From assembly GCF_000955955.1 (NCBI RefSeq), contig NZ_JYJG01000314.1, positions 1-31,194 on the forward strand: a stretch of 31,194 bases of DNA, written 5' to 3'. Source of the DNA: Lentzea aerocolonigenes. GTDB taxonomy: Bacteria > Actinomycetota > Actinomycetes > Mycobacteriales > Pseudonocardiaceae. Below the pieces are notes generated by a model. The model worked only from the letters and a program-made list of their open reading frames with translations, ran no database searches and was not told the DNA's origin. How positions within the stretch are numbered: position 1 is the stretch's first letter; every line of letters begins with the position of its first letter. The translations under genes and the position numbers were made by a program. Of this stretch, positions 1 through 7,481 are shown piece by piece.

Positions 1-2294
1 GGCGGGCATTCGTCTCCCGCGCCGACAAGGTGATCGTCCACGAGCTGCTGCCGGCACCCGGCCGCACGATCGACACCACGCTCAGCGTCAGCACCGCACT
101 GGAGGGCGCGCCGTCGAGCGTCACCTACGCCACGCTCGCCACCATCTCGAACGGCAACGGCCACCTGAACCTGCGCGGCACCTACCCGTCCGGGCAGGGC
201 GCGTTCGGTTACGAGGGCGTCACCAGGGTCGTCGCCACCGGCGGCACCGTCACCGCGAACGGCGCCACGATCGTCGTGGCCGGCGCGACAAAACTGTTGC
301 TGCTCACCAAACTCGACCGCTACGAGTCGCCCGCCTGGGACGCCGAGCCGTTGCACGCGGCACTGGCGACGATCGGTACCGACTACGCGGCACTGCTCTC
401 CCGGCACACCGCGATCCACACCGAGATCTACGACCGCTCGCGGCTGGACCTGAACGTCTCCGACGCCGACCGAAGGCTGTCCACCAGCGAGCTGATCACC
501 CGGCAGAACAACAACAAGAGCGTCATCGACCTCGCGTTGCTCGAACGGCTCTACGACTCCGGCCGCTACCTGTTCATCAGCTCCAGCGGTGTCCTCCCGC
601 CGCGGCTGACCGGCATCTGGACCGGCACGTGGTCGGGTGCCTGGGCCGACGACTTCACCACCGACGCCAACGTCAACCTCCAGGTCGCCGGCGGCAACAT
701 CCTCGACACGACCGAGGCCATGCAGGGCTACTTCACCCTGATCCTCGGCCAGCTCGCGCACTGGCGCACCAACGCGCGAAACCTCTACGGCGCACGCGGT
801 TTTCTCGCCCCGTCGCGCACCGACGGCGAGTACGGCCACATGCTGCACTTCGACAGCAGCTGGCCGGGCCTCTACCCGTTGCTCGAGTACTACGAGGTGA
901 CCGGCGACCAGGCGTTCCTGCGCGACCAGCTCGGTCCGGCGCTGATGGAGCTCGCGCTGTTCTACGAGGACTTCCTCACCCGCACCGACTCCAGCGGCAA
1001 GGTCGTGTTCGTGCCGTCGTTCTCGATGGAGAACGCGCCGGGCAACACCGGCGTGGCGCTGTCCGTCAACGCCACCGGTGAGATCATGGCCGGCAAGCAC
1101 GCCCTGCAGGCCGCGATCTTCGCCGCCACCACGCTCGGCGTCGAACAGGACGGCGTGCGGCGCTGGAAGGCGTTGCTGGCCAAGATGCCCAGCTACCGGA
1201 CCAACGGCGACGGCGCGCTCGCCGAGTGGTCGTGGCCCGGCCTGAACGACCAGTACGACCACCGGCACGTGCAGCACCTGTACGGCGCCTGGCCGTTGCA
1301 CGAGATCAACCCGGAGGAGACTCCCAACCTCGTCCGCACCGGGCTGCGGGCACTGGAGGTCCGCGGCGACCAGAACATCTCGGCCCACGGCAGCCTGCAC
1401 CGCGCACTGGCGGGCGCGCGACTCAAGGACGGCGGCAAGGTCTACGACAACCTGCGCAAGATCATCGGCAACAACATGGTCTTCCGGTCGCTGATGACGT
1501 CGCACAACCCGAACCTCGACATCTACAACGCCGACGCGGCCAACGCGATCCCCGGCGTGCTGGGCGAGGCACTGCTCTACTCCCGGCCCGGTGTGCTGGA
1601 GCTCCTGCCCGCCCTGCCAGGACAGCTCACCAAGGGCACGATCACCGGCCTGCGCGCCCGCGGCCGGATCCACGTGCACAGCCTCAGCTGGGATCTCGCC
1701 GCCCGCACGGTCTCCGCGTCGATCACCTCGGACATCGACCAGACCGTCACCCTCATCAGCCGTCGCGGCATGACGTCCGTGACGACGACGGCGCCGGTCG
1801 CCCCGTCACCGCTCGGCCCGCACGCACGGCAGCTCACTCTCGCCGCCGGACAGCGCGTGGACGTCTCGGTGTCGCTGCAGAGCGGCTGGTTCCGGCTGGT
1901 GAACCGCAACAGCGGCAAGGCGCTCGACGTCAGCGGCGCGAGCACGGCCGAGGGCGCCAAGGTCATCCAGTGGACGTCGTCGGGCAGCGCCAACCAGCAG
2001 TGGCAGCTCCTGCCCAACGCGGACGGCTCGTCGCGCCTTTCCGCGCGGCACAGCGGCCTCCTGCTGTCGGGCGGGACGGTCCAGGGTGGGCAACTCGAGC
2101 AGCGAGCCGACACCGGCGGCGACAACCAGTGGTGGAAGGTCGTCGACGCGGGCGGCGGGTACGTCCACCTCGTCAACGTGCGTACCGGGTGGTACGCGGA
2201 CGTCGACGGCAGCTCGAAGGCCGATGGCGCCAAGGTGATCGGGTGGCCCGCCAACGGTGTCGCGAACCAGCAGTGGCAGATCGTCCGGGTCTGA
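1..2294 (+). CDS. GH95-like glycosidase with C-terminal ricin-type (CBM13) domain, 5' partial
   Basis: The frame is open from the first base of the window (coding AFVSRADK before the GTG at 30), so the true start lies upstream. The protein aligns with the complete GH95 gene at 28058-30910. Shared blocks include the LFISSSG region, a GIW block, HRHVxHLYG, a C-terminal LELLPALP block and the beta-sandwich after it. GH95 enzymes are inverting alpha-L-fucosidases or alpha-L-galactosidases. The probable general acid Glu (PSFSMEN) and the Asp near YNADAAN are kept. The first Asn of the water-activating N-x-N pair is Asp here (DAN, codons 663-671). The MNYWPAD block after that pair in the other copy is replaced by VNLQVAGG. 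The last ~135 residues form a ricin beta-trefoil with three QxW-type repeats (NQQWQ, NQWWK, NQQWQ). GH95 family membership is fairly sure; the substrate is not. Confidence 0.82.
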   Translation, partial: RAFVSRADKVIVHELLPAPGRTIDTTLSVSTALEGAPSSVTYATLATISNGNGHLNLRGTYPSGQGAFGYEGVTRVVATGGTVTANGATIVVAGATKLLLLTKLDRYESPAWDAEPLHAALATIGTDYAALLSRHTAIHTEIYDRSRLDLNVSDADRRLSTSELITRQNNNKSVIDLALLERLYDSGRYLFISSSGVLPPRLTGIWTGTWSGAWADDFTTDANVNLQVAGGNILDTTEAMQGYFTLILGQLAHWRTNARNLYGARGFLAPSRTDGEYGHMLHFDSSWPGLYPLLEYYEVTGDQAFLRDQLGPALMELALFYEDFLTRTDSSGKVVFVPSFSMENAPGNTGVALSVNATGEIMAGKHALQAAIFAATTLGVEQDGVRRWKALLAKMPSYRTNGDGALAEWSWPGLNDQYDHRHVQHLYGAWPLHEINPEETPNLVRTGLRALEVRGDQNISAHGSLHRALAGARLKDGGKVYDNLRKIIGNNMVFRSLMTSHNPNLDIYNADAANAIPGVLGEALLYSRPGVLELLPALPGQLTKGTITGLRARGRIHVHSLSWDLAARTVSASITSDIDQTVTLISRRGMTSVTTTAPVAPSPLGPHARQLTLAAGQRVDVSVSLQSGWFRLVNRNSGKALDVSGASTAEGAKVIQWTSSGSANQQWQLLPNADGSSRLSARHSGLLLSGGTVQGGQLEQRADTGGDNQWWKVVDAGGGYVHLVNVRTGWYADVDGSSKADGAKVIGWPANGVANQQWQIVRV

Positions 2295-2299
2295 GACGC

Positions 2300-2316
2300 G
2301 GATCGTCCGGCGATCC
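2300..2316. terminator. Short hairpin between convergent genes
   Basis: GGATCG (2300-2305) and CGATCC (2311-2316) form a 6-bp stem with a 5-nt loop. It lies in the 33-nt gap between the end of the GH95-like gene and the end of the convergent small secreted protein. No T-run follows, so this is a weak candidate. Confidence 0.3.
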
Positions 2317-2327
2317 TGCCCTGGTGC

Positions 2328-2642
2328 TCAGTTGCTGGTGCACGTCCACTTCACGAACCACTCGGTCTCGTCGGGTTCGTCCGCGACCGCGGCGAAGAGC
2401 CTGACCGGGTCGGCCCCGCGAGCACGGAACCCGAACTCGGCGACACATCGCCGGTCGGCCTCGGGTCGCGTCCTGGCGACCGCCGACTCGTACCTGGGCC
2501 GAGCCGGTCCGTACTGGCCGGTGGAGATGTCGTAGGTAACCGATGCGGCGCTCGCGGGTGCGACTCCAAGAGCGACCGCCGCACTCACCGCGAGGGCGGC
2601 GGCTCCTGCCGCGCGCACCGTCCTGCCTGATCCGACGTGCAC
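2328..2642 (-). CDS. Small secreted protein of unknown function
   Basis: The protein has 104 residues if translation begins at the GTG at 2642. I chose that start because AGGAGG (2647-2652 on the reverse strand) sits 4 nt before it; a GTG at 2672 is also open. A Sec-type signal peptide runs through RTVRAAGAAALAVSAAVALG to an APASA cleavage site. The mature part of about 70 residues is charged and has only two cysteines (in RRCVAEFG and KWTCTSN), which could form one disulfide. It ends VKWTCTSN. I do not recognise a domain. It is divergent from the GH39-like gene, with a 256-bp gap holding two palindromic operators, so shared control is possible. It may be a cell-wall or carbohydrate-associated accessory protein, but nothing in the sequence proves that. 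Confidence 0.65.
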   Translation of the reverse strand: MHVGSGRTVRAAGAAALAVSAAVALGVAPASAASVTYDISTGQYGPARPRYESAVARTRPEADRRCVAEFGFRARGADPVRLFAAVADEPDETEWFVKWTCTSN

Positions 2643-2786
2643 AAGACCTCCTGCGACAACACGACACGACACCAGCAGTCTCGAGATCCACGTCCGCGCT
2701 TCTCAAGGCATTCCGACCGAGTTCCGCGTTGTTCGGAGGCCCTTCCGCGTCCGCGACGAGCGGGGAAGGTCGATGCCACAGTCGAA

Positions 2787-2798
2787 CGAACCGGTTCG
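2787..2798. promoter_or_regulatory. Palindromic operator CGAACCGGTTCG, distal copy
   Basis: A perfect 12-bp palindrome lies in the gap between the small secreted protein (-) and the GH39-like gene (+), 101 bp before the latter's ATG. The central CG and G-AA-CG-TT-C layout fit LacI-family operators. A second copy begins 66 bp downstream. Which regulator binds is unknown. Confidence 0.6.
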
Positions 2799-2851
2799 AC
2801 TGCTCATGCCCTTGCCTCAAGAGACGCACCGCGCGTAGCTTCAATTCTCGA

Positions 2852-2865
2852 TCGAACCGGTTCGA
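2852..2865. promoter_or_regulatory. Palindromic operator TCGAACCGGTTCGA, proximal copy
   Basis: A perfect 14-bp palindrome that contains the same 12-bp core as the site at 2787-2798. It ends 33 bp before the ATG of the GH39-like gene, where it could block a promoter or transcription start. Paired sites six helical turns apart allow cooperative or looped binding by a LacI-family repressor (inference). Confidence 0.65.
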
Positions 2866-2898
2866 CTCTCGTCTCCCCTGACCTGTTTCGGAGTCCTC

Positions 2899-4704
2899 AT
2901 GGTTCAACGACGTACCAGCACGGTCCTCCTCGCCGTACTCGCATCGGCGTTCGCGTTCCCGGCGGCACCGGCCAATGCCGCGAACGAGTCCATCAGCGTC
3001 AACTTCTCCGCCACGAACGGCACCCCCACCTACCGCGCCTCCGGCTGGATCTACGGCATGACGGAGAACGGCACGGGTCCCGCCGACCACTTCTTCCGGG
3101 ACGTCAAGTTCCGGTACATGCGGGCCGGTGGCGCCCAGCTCGACAGTCCCGGCGGCTGGGTCTCCGGCAAGTACGACCGCCGGTGGAACTCAACGCGGGC
3201 CCAGCTGCTGCGCACCCGTTCACTGGGCGGCGAGTTCGTCCTGCTGGCCCACGACCTGTGGGGCGCCGACGGGTACCCGATCTCGCGTTTCCCCGGCGAC
3301 AACGGCAACTGGACCGACTACGACAACTTCCTCACCCGGCTGATCGACGACGTGCGGGCGACCGGCGCGCCGGTGCAGTGGGACCTCTGGAACGAACCCA
3401 ACATCACGACCTTCTGGAACCGGCCGCAGTCCCAGTACCTCGAACTGTGGCGCCGCACCTACCAGCGCGTCCGGGCGGCGTTCCCCACGCACCTGATCGT
3501 CGGGCCGAGCATCGCGGGCGTGCCGTCCACCGGCGGCTGGTGGACCCAGTACCTGGACTTCGTGCGCGCCAACAACGTCGTGCCCGACATCATCAGCTGG
3601 CACTCGCTGCCGGGCGACCCGGTGTCGAACGTCGCGACGGCGAACCAGACGCTCGACTCGCGCGGCATCCCGCACCCGCGGCCGTACCAGATCAACGAGT
3701 ACGGCGCCGGCAACGAGCAGAACCCCGGCGACGGCTCGTGGTACATCGCGCGGCTCGAACGAGCCGGTGCGGACGGCCTGCGCGCCAACTGGGCCAGCTC
3801 CGGCAACCTGCACAACGACCTCGGCAACCTGCTCGTCCGCAACTCGGCAGGGCAGCACCAGCCCAAGGGCGAGTGGTGGGTCTACCGCTTCTACGCCTCG
3901 CAGACGGGCGAGATCGTCGCCACGACACCGAGCCAGTCGTACGACTCGTTCGCCACGAAGGCGAACGGCGTGGCGAAGGTCCTCGTCGGCGGCGGCAGCA
4001 CCACCGGCAACGTCGCGGTCGCCCTGCAGCGCCTGGACACCACGACCGGCATCGTGCAGAACAACCAGGTGCGAGTCCTCGTCCAGCGCATCCCGTACAA
4101 CAACGGCGGCGCCGTCCAGGGACCCGTCACCGTGCAGAACAGCGTGGTGACGCTGAACGGCAACGCGACCACCGTCACCGTGCCGCACAACAACGCCGAC
4201 GAGACGTTCACCATCACGCTGCTCCCGCCGGGCAGTCCCGGCTTCCAGACGGTCGCCGCCGCCCAGCACTCCCAGCAGTGCCTGGACAACACGAACCTGA
4301 GCGCCGCCGACGGCAACCCGCAGCAGCAGTTCTACTGCGAGGGCGGCGACCAGCAGCTGTGGAACTTCGCCCCGGTGGCGGGCGTGGCCGACACCTACAC
4401 CGTCGTGAACCAGTTGTCGGGCAAGTGTCTTGACGTCAGCGGTTCCTCGGCTGCAGACGGCGCCACCGTCGCGCAGAACACCTGCTCCCCCGGTTCGGCG
4501 AGCCAGCAGTACGCGCTGAGAAAGGTCACCTACGCCGGCAACGACCCCCACGACTACCAGCTCGTCGCGCGGCACAGCGGCAAGTGCGTCGACGTCAACG
4601 GAGTCTCCGCCGCGGCCGGTGCCCGGATCATCCAGTGGGCCTGCAAGCCTTCCGGGCAGAGCGGCGAGCTCAACCAGACCTGGCGGCTCTGGGGCAGCCC
4701 ATGA
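2899..4704 (+). CDS. Secreted GH39-like clan GH-A glycosidase with ricin-type (CBM13) domain
   Basis: 601 residues, with a Sec signal peptide of about 27 residues ending PANA. The catalytic part (about 30-340) has the two clan GH-A glutamates: Glu166 in WNEPN (acid/base) and Glu267 in INEYG (nucleophile). Their ~100-residue spacing suits GH39-type retaining enzymes such as beta-xylosidases. A beta-sandwich follows (about 345-440), then a ricin beta-trefoil (about 455-601) with GKCLDVSG and GKCVDVNG repeats. It is preceded by two CGAACCGGTTCG operators and followed by the protease gene. Within a xylan locus, xylosidase or arabinosidase activity is plausible, but I cannot fix the family or linkage. 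Related clan GH-A families (GH5, GH30) are less likely. Confidence 0.75.
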   Translation: MVQRRTSTVLLAVLASAFAFPAAPANAANESISVNFSATNGTPTYRASGWIYGMTENGTGPADHFFRDVKFRYMRAGGAQLDSPGGWVSGKYDRRWNSTRAQLLRTRSLGGEFVLLAHDLWGADGYPISRFPGDNGNWTDYDNFLTRLIDDVRATGAPVQWDLWNEPNITTFWNRPQSQYLELWRRTYQRVRAAFPTHLIVGPSIAGVPSTGGWWTQYLDFVRANNVVPDIISWHSLPGDPVSNVATANQTLDSRGIPHPRPYQINEYGAGNEQNPGDGSWYIARLERAGADGLRANWASSGNLHNDLGNLLVRNSAGQHQPKGEWWVYRFYASQTGEIVATTPSQSYDSFATKANGVAKVLVGGGSTTGNVAVALQRLDTTTGIVQNNQVRVLVQRIPYNNGGAVQGPVTVQNSVVTLNGNATTVTVPHNNADETFTITLLPPGSPGFQTVAAAQHSQQCLDNTNLSAADGNPQQQFYCEGGDQQLWNFAPVAGVADTYTVVNQLSGKCLDVSGSSAADGATVAQNTCSPGSASQQYALRKVTYAGNDPHDYQLVARHSGKCVDVNGVSAAAGARIIQWACKPSGQSGELNQTWRLWGSP

Positions 4705-4817
4705 CGTCGAGACGATCGGCGACTTGACCAAATCCCCTCGTCTCTTCCGGTGAACTGGCGAATCGACCGCGGCCGTAGGCCTCCGTAGTGGATTCGCGAC
4801 AACCCGGGAGGTCACCC

Positions 4818-5732
4818 TTGGGCAGGCACTGGAAGAGCCGTGGGATCAAGCCGGCGGCGGCCGTCATCGGAGTGCTGGTCGTGGCCGCCACCGCGGTCAC
4901 GATCACCAACACCTACGCGGCCCCCGACGACGGCGACGCGCCGCTGGCGGTCACGAAAGCGCTGCGGGAGAAGGCAGCCGTGCCGGGCACCGCGTGGGCG
5001 GTCGATCCGGGGACGAACAAGGTGCTCGTGACCGCCGACAGCACAGTCACGGGTCAGCAGTGGGACACATTGGTGTCCACTGTGGACTCGTTCGGCGGGA
5101 AGGCGAGCCTGACGCGGACGTCCGGTGTGTTCCGGCCGTTCGCCGAGGGCGGTGACGCGATCTTCGCGGGAAGGAGCCGCTGTTCGCTCGGGTTCAACGT
5201 CACCACGTCCGACGGGCGACCGGCGTTCCTGACGGCCGGACACTGCGTGCAGAACGCGCGGAAGATGTCCCTGGCCGCCGGTGCCAGGCCCGCGGCCACC
5301 GTTGCCGAGGCGACGTTCCCCGGCGACGGCGATTTCGCGCTGCTCACGTACGACAACCGCAACACCAAGGCGCCGAGCGAGGTCGACACCGGTCAGGGAC
5401 GCAAGGTCCGGATCGTGCGCGCGGCGGACGCACGGGTGGGCAGGCAGGTCTCGCGCATGGGCAGCACGACAGGGTTGCGCACCGGCCGGGTCACCGCGCT
5501 CAACGCCACCGTGAACTACCCGGAGGGCACCGTCACCGGGCTCATCCAGACGACCGTGTGCGCGGAGGGCGGGGACAGCGGCGGCTCGCTGTTCTCGGCG
5601 AACGGCGACGCCATCGGCCTCACGTCCGGCGGCAGCGGTGACTGTCGCGGCGGAGGTGCCGTGACGTTCTTCCAGCCGGTGAAGGCCGCTCTCGCCGCCG
5701 TGGGCGCCCGCATCGGCGGACAGTCCAATTAG
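4818..5732 (+). CDS. Secreted S1-family serine protease (streptogrisin/alpha-lytic type)
   Basis: 304 residues from a TTG start at 4818, chosen because GGAGG lies 6-7 nt before it; an in-frame GTG at 4788 lacks such a site. A hydrophobic signal segment (AAAVIGVLVVAATAVTI) is followed by a propeptide-like stretch with a DPGTNKVLVTADSTV block, as in pro-streptogrisins. The catalytic triad is visible: His142 in TAGHC, Asp172 in GDFALL and Ser254 in GGDSGG. Cysteines around the His and Ser motifs fit the usual disulfides. There is no extra binding domain. Such enzymes are made as pro-forms and mature outside the cell. It sits alone among glycosidases and may process them or digest cell-wall protein (inference). 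Confidence 0.88.
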   Translation: MGRHWKSRGIKPAAAVIGVLVVAATAVTITNTYAAPDDGDAPLAVTKALREKAAVPGTAWAVDPGTNKVLVTADSTVTGQQWDTLVSTVDSFGGKASLTRTSGVFRPFAEGGDAIFAGRSRCSLGFNVTTSDGRPAFLTAGHCVQNARKMSLAAGARPAATVAEATFPGDGDFALLTYDNRNTKAPSEVDTGQGRKVRIVRAADARVGRQVSRMGSTTGLRTGRVTALNATVNYPEGTVTGLIQTTVCAEGGDSGGSLFSANGDAIGLTSGGSGDCRGGGAVTFFQPVKAALAAVGARIGGQSN

Positions 5733-5739
5733 GACAGTC

Positions 5740-5765
5740 GGCGCACTCCGGCAGTCGGGTGCGCC
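5740..5765. terminator. Hairpin after the serine protease gene
   Basis: GGCGCAC (5740-5746) pairs with GTGCGCC (5759-5765), extendable inwards by a G-U and a C-G pair. It starts 7 nt after the protease stop. No T-run follows, which is common in high-GC actinomycetes. Confidence 0.5.
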
Positions 5766-5792
5766 CCACTGGGAGGATCGGAGGATAAGTCA

Positions 5793-5829
5793 GTCTCAGC
5801 CTTGACCGTTCGCGCTGAGACCGCTCTCA
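5793..5829. promoter_or_regulatory. Operator-like repeats upstream of GH54 (TGAGAGCGCTCTCA class)
   Basis: TGAGACCGCTCTCA at 5816-5829 differs at one base from the perfect TGAGAGCGCTCTCA found before GH6. It overlaps the right arm of an 8-bp inverted repeat, GTCTCAGC (5793-5800) and GCTGAGAC (5814-5821). Three TCTCA/TGAGA half-sites therefore lie within 36 bp. The site is 97 bp before the GH54 ATG and after the protease hairpin, so it is more likely a regulatory site than a terminator. Confidence 0.5.
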
Positions 5830-5926
5830 TGTGTGTTATCTGGGCGTGCAGCGACCACGAACTTCGTGAGTCGACGTTCTGGATGAGTCAGATACATGGT
5901 TGCCACACAACGCAGTGGAGCGGCTC

Positions 5927-7390
5927 ATGACAGCGAAGGCGATGGGCATGTGCGTGGCGGTGCTGCTGGCCGTGATGCCGGTGGCGGCGATGACCTCATC
6001 ATCACCACCGGCGTCGGCGGCCACCACCGGGCCGTGCGACATCTACGCTTCCGGCGGCACACCGTGCGTCGCCGCGCACAGCACCGTGCGAGCGCTTTAC
6101 GGCTCGTACAACGGAAACCTCTACCAGGTCCGGCGTTCGTCGGACAACACGACCAGGAACATCGCCGTGCTGGCGGCGGGCGGAACGGCGGACGGGGCGA
6201 CCCAGGACGCGTTCTGCGCCGGCACGTCCTGCGTGATCACGGTCGTCTACGACCAGTCCGGCCGCGGGAACGACCTGTGGTACCAGGGTTCGAGCGTCGT
6301 TCCCGGCTCACCTCAGAGCAGGCCCGCGACCGCGACCTCTGAGTCGCTGACCGTCGGCGGCAGCAAGGCCTACTCGCTCTACATCAACCCCGGCAACAGC
6401 TACTGGCGCGACGGCCACCTGAGCGGCGTCCCCACCGGCAGTGCGCCGGAAGGCATGTACATGGTCACCAGCGGCACGCACGTCAACGGCGGCTGTTGCT
6501 TCGACTACGGCAACAGCGAGACGACCAGGAAGGCCGACGCGGCCGGGGCGATGGACGCCATCAACTTCAGCACGCAGTGCTGGTTCGGCGGATGCCAGGG
6601 CACAGGGCCCTGGGTCCAGGCCGACCTCGAGTGGGGGCTGTTCCCCGGCGGCAGCAAGTCGTGGAACCCCGCCCAGCGAGCGTTTCCGAACAAGTTCGTG
6701 ACGGCGATGCTGAAGAACAACGGGACATCGCGGTTCGCGATGAAGGGCGGCAACGCGCAGTCCGGTGACATGACGACGTTGTGGGACGGTTCGCTCCCCT
6801 CCGGCTACAGTCCGATGAGGAAGCAGGGCGCGATCATCCTCGGCAGCGGCGGGGACTGCTGCAAACCGGACGGTGGCGCCAACCTCAGCGCGGGCACCTT
6901 CTACGAGGGCGCGATGGTCTCAGGCTACCCGTCCGACGCGACCGAGAACGCGGTGCAGGCCAACATCATCGCGGCCGGTTACAGCACGGGCGGCACCGGC
7001 ACGACCGGTGCGATCCGCGGGCTGGGCTCCGGCAGGTGCCTCGACGTCAACGGCAACGCGGCGGGAACCCAGCTGCAGATCTGGGACTGCAACAACGGAA
7101 CCAACCAGACCTGGGCACGCACAGCGTCCGGTCAGCTGACCGTCTACAGCGGAGACGGCACCAGGTGCGCGGGGGCCAGGAACAACCAGACCGGCAACGG
7201 CACCGCAGTGGTGATCACACCGTGCGACGGCGGGGCGGGCCAGAAGTGGCAGTTCAACGCCAACGGCACCATCACCGGCACGCAGTCCGGCCTGTGCCTG
7301 GACGTCAACGGCGCCGCCACCGCCAACGGGTCCAAGATCATTCTGTGGACGTGTCACGGCGCGAGCAACCAGCAGTGGTCGTTGGGCTGA
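5927..7390 (+). CDS. Secreted GH54 alpha-L-arabinofuranosidase with ricin-type (CBM13) domain
   Basis: 487 residues from the ATG at 5927, which has GTGGAG 6 nt upstream; an in-frame TTG at 5900 lacks a good site. The signal peptide ends PPASA at about residue 31. The catalytic domain (about 34-345) has hallmark GH54 blocks: PCDIYASGGTPCVAAHST, YDQSGRGNDL, GGCCFDYGN and GTFYEG. Glu235 in ADLEWGLF and Asp310 in GSGGDCC match the nucleophile and acid/base of the Aspergillus AbfB type, with the expected ~75-residue spacing. Fungal GH54 enzymes carry CBM42. Here that is replaced by a ricin beta-trefoil (about 360-487) with CLDVNG and NQQWSLG repeats. It would release arabinofuranose from arabinoxylan or arabinan outside the cell. 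Confidence 0.92.
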   Translation: MTAKAMGMCVAVLLAVMPVAAMTSSSPPASAATTGPCDIYASGGTPCVAAHSTVRALYGSYNGNLYQVRRSSDNTTRNIAVLAAGGTADGATQDAFCAGTSCVITVVYDQSGRGNDLWYQGSSVVPGSPQSRPATATSESLTVGGSKAYSLYINPGNSYWRDGHLSGVPTGSAPEGMYMVTSGTHVNGGCCFDYGNSETTRKADAAGAMDAINFSTQCWFGGCQGTGPWVQADLEWGLFPGGSKSWNPAQRAFPNKFVTAMLKNNGTSRFAMKGGNAQSGDMTTLWDGSLPSGYSPMRKQGAIILGSGGDCCKPDGGANLSAGTFYEGAMVSGYPSDATENAVQANIIAAGYSTGGTGTTGAIRGLGSGRCLDVNGNAAGTQLQIWDCNNGTNQTWARTASGQLTVYSGDGTRCAGARNNQTGNGTAVVITPCDGGAGQKWQFNANGTITGTQSGLCLDVNGAATANGSKIILWTCHGASNQQWSLG

Positions 7391-7432
7391 ACGGGCGCTT
7401 GTCGGGGCCATTCAGCTCACCCTACGGTCATG

Positions 7433-7446
7433 TGGGAGCGCTCCCA
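7433..7446. promoter_or_regulatory. CebR/CelR-type operator upstream of GH9
   Basis: TGGGAGCGCTCCCA is a perfect 14-bp palindrome 35 bp before the GH9 ATG. It is identical to the established operator of the cellobiose-responsive LacI-family repressors CelR (Thermobifida) and CebR (Streptomyces). Cellobiose-induced expression of the GH9 gene is a strong inference. Confidence 0.88.
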
Positions 7447-7481
7447 GAAATCCCGTCGACGAGGACGGAGAACCTCACGAC

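Noticed and set aside
4709..4744. GAGACGA/TCGTCTC inverted repeat as terminator of the GH39-like gene
   Set aside because: The 22-nt loop is long, the stem is only 7 bp and no T-run follows; too weak to call.
3220..4815. A 531-codon antisense open frame over the GH39-like gene
   Set aside because: No ribosome site, no domain and a biased residue mix; the sense gene carries catalytic motifs.
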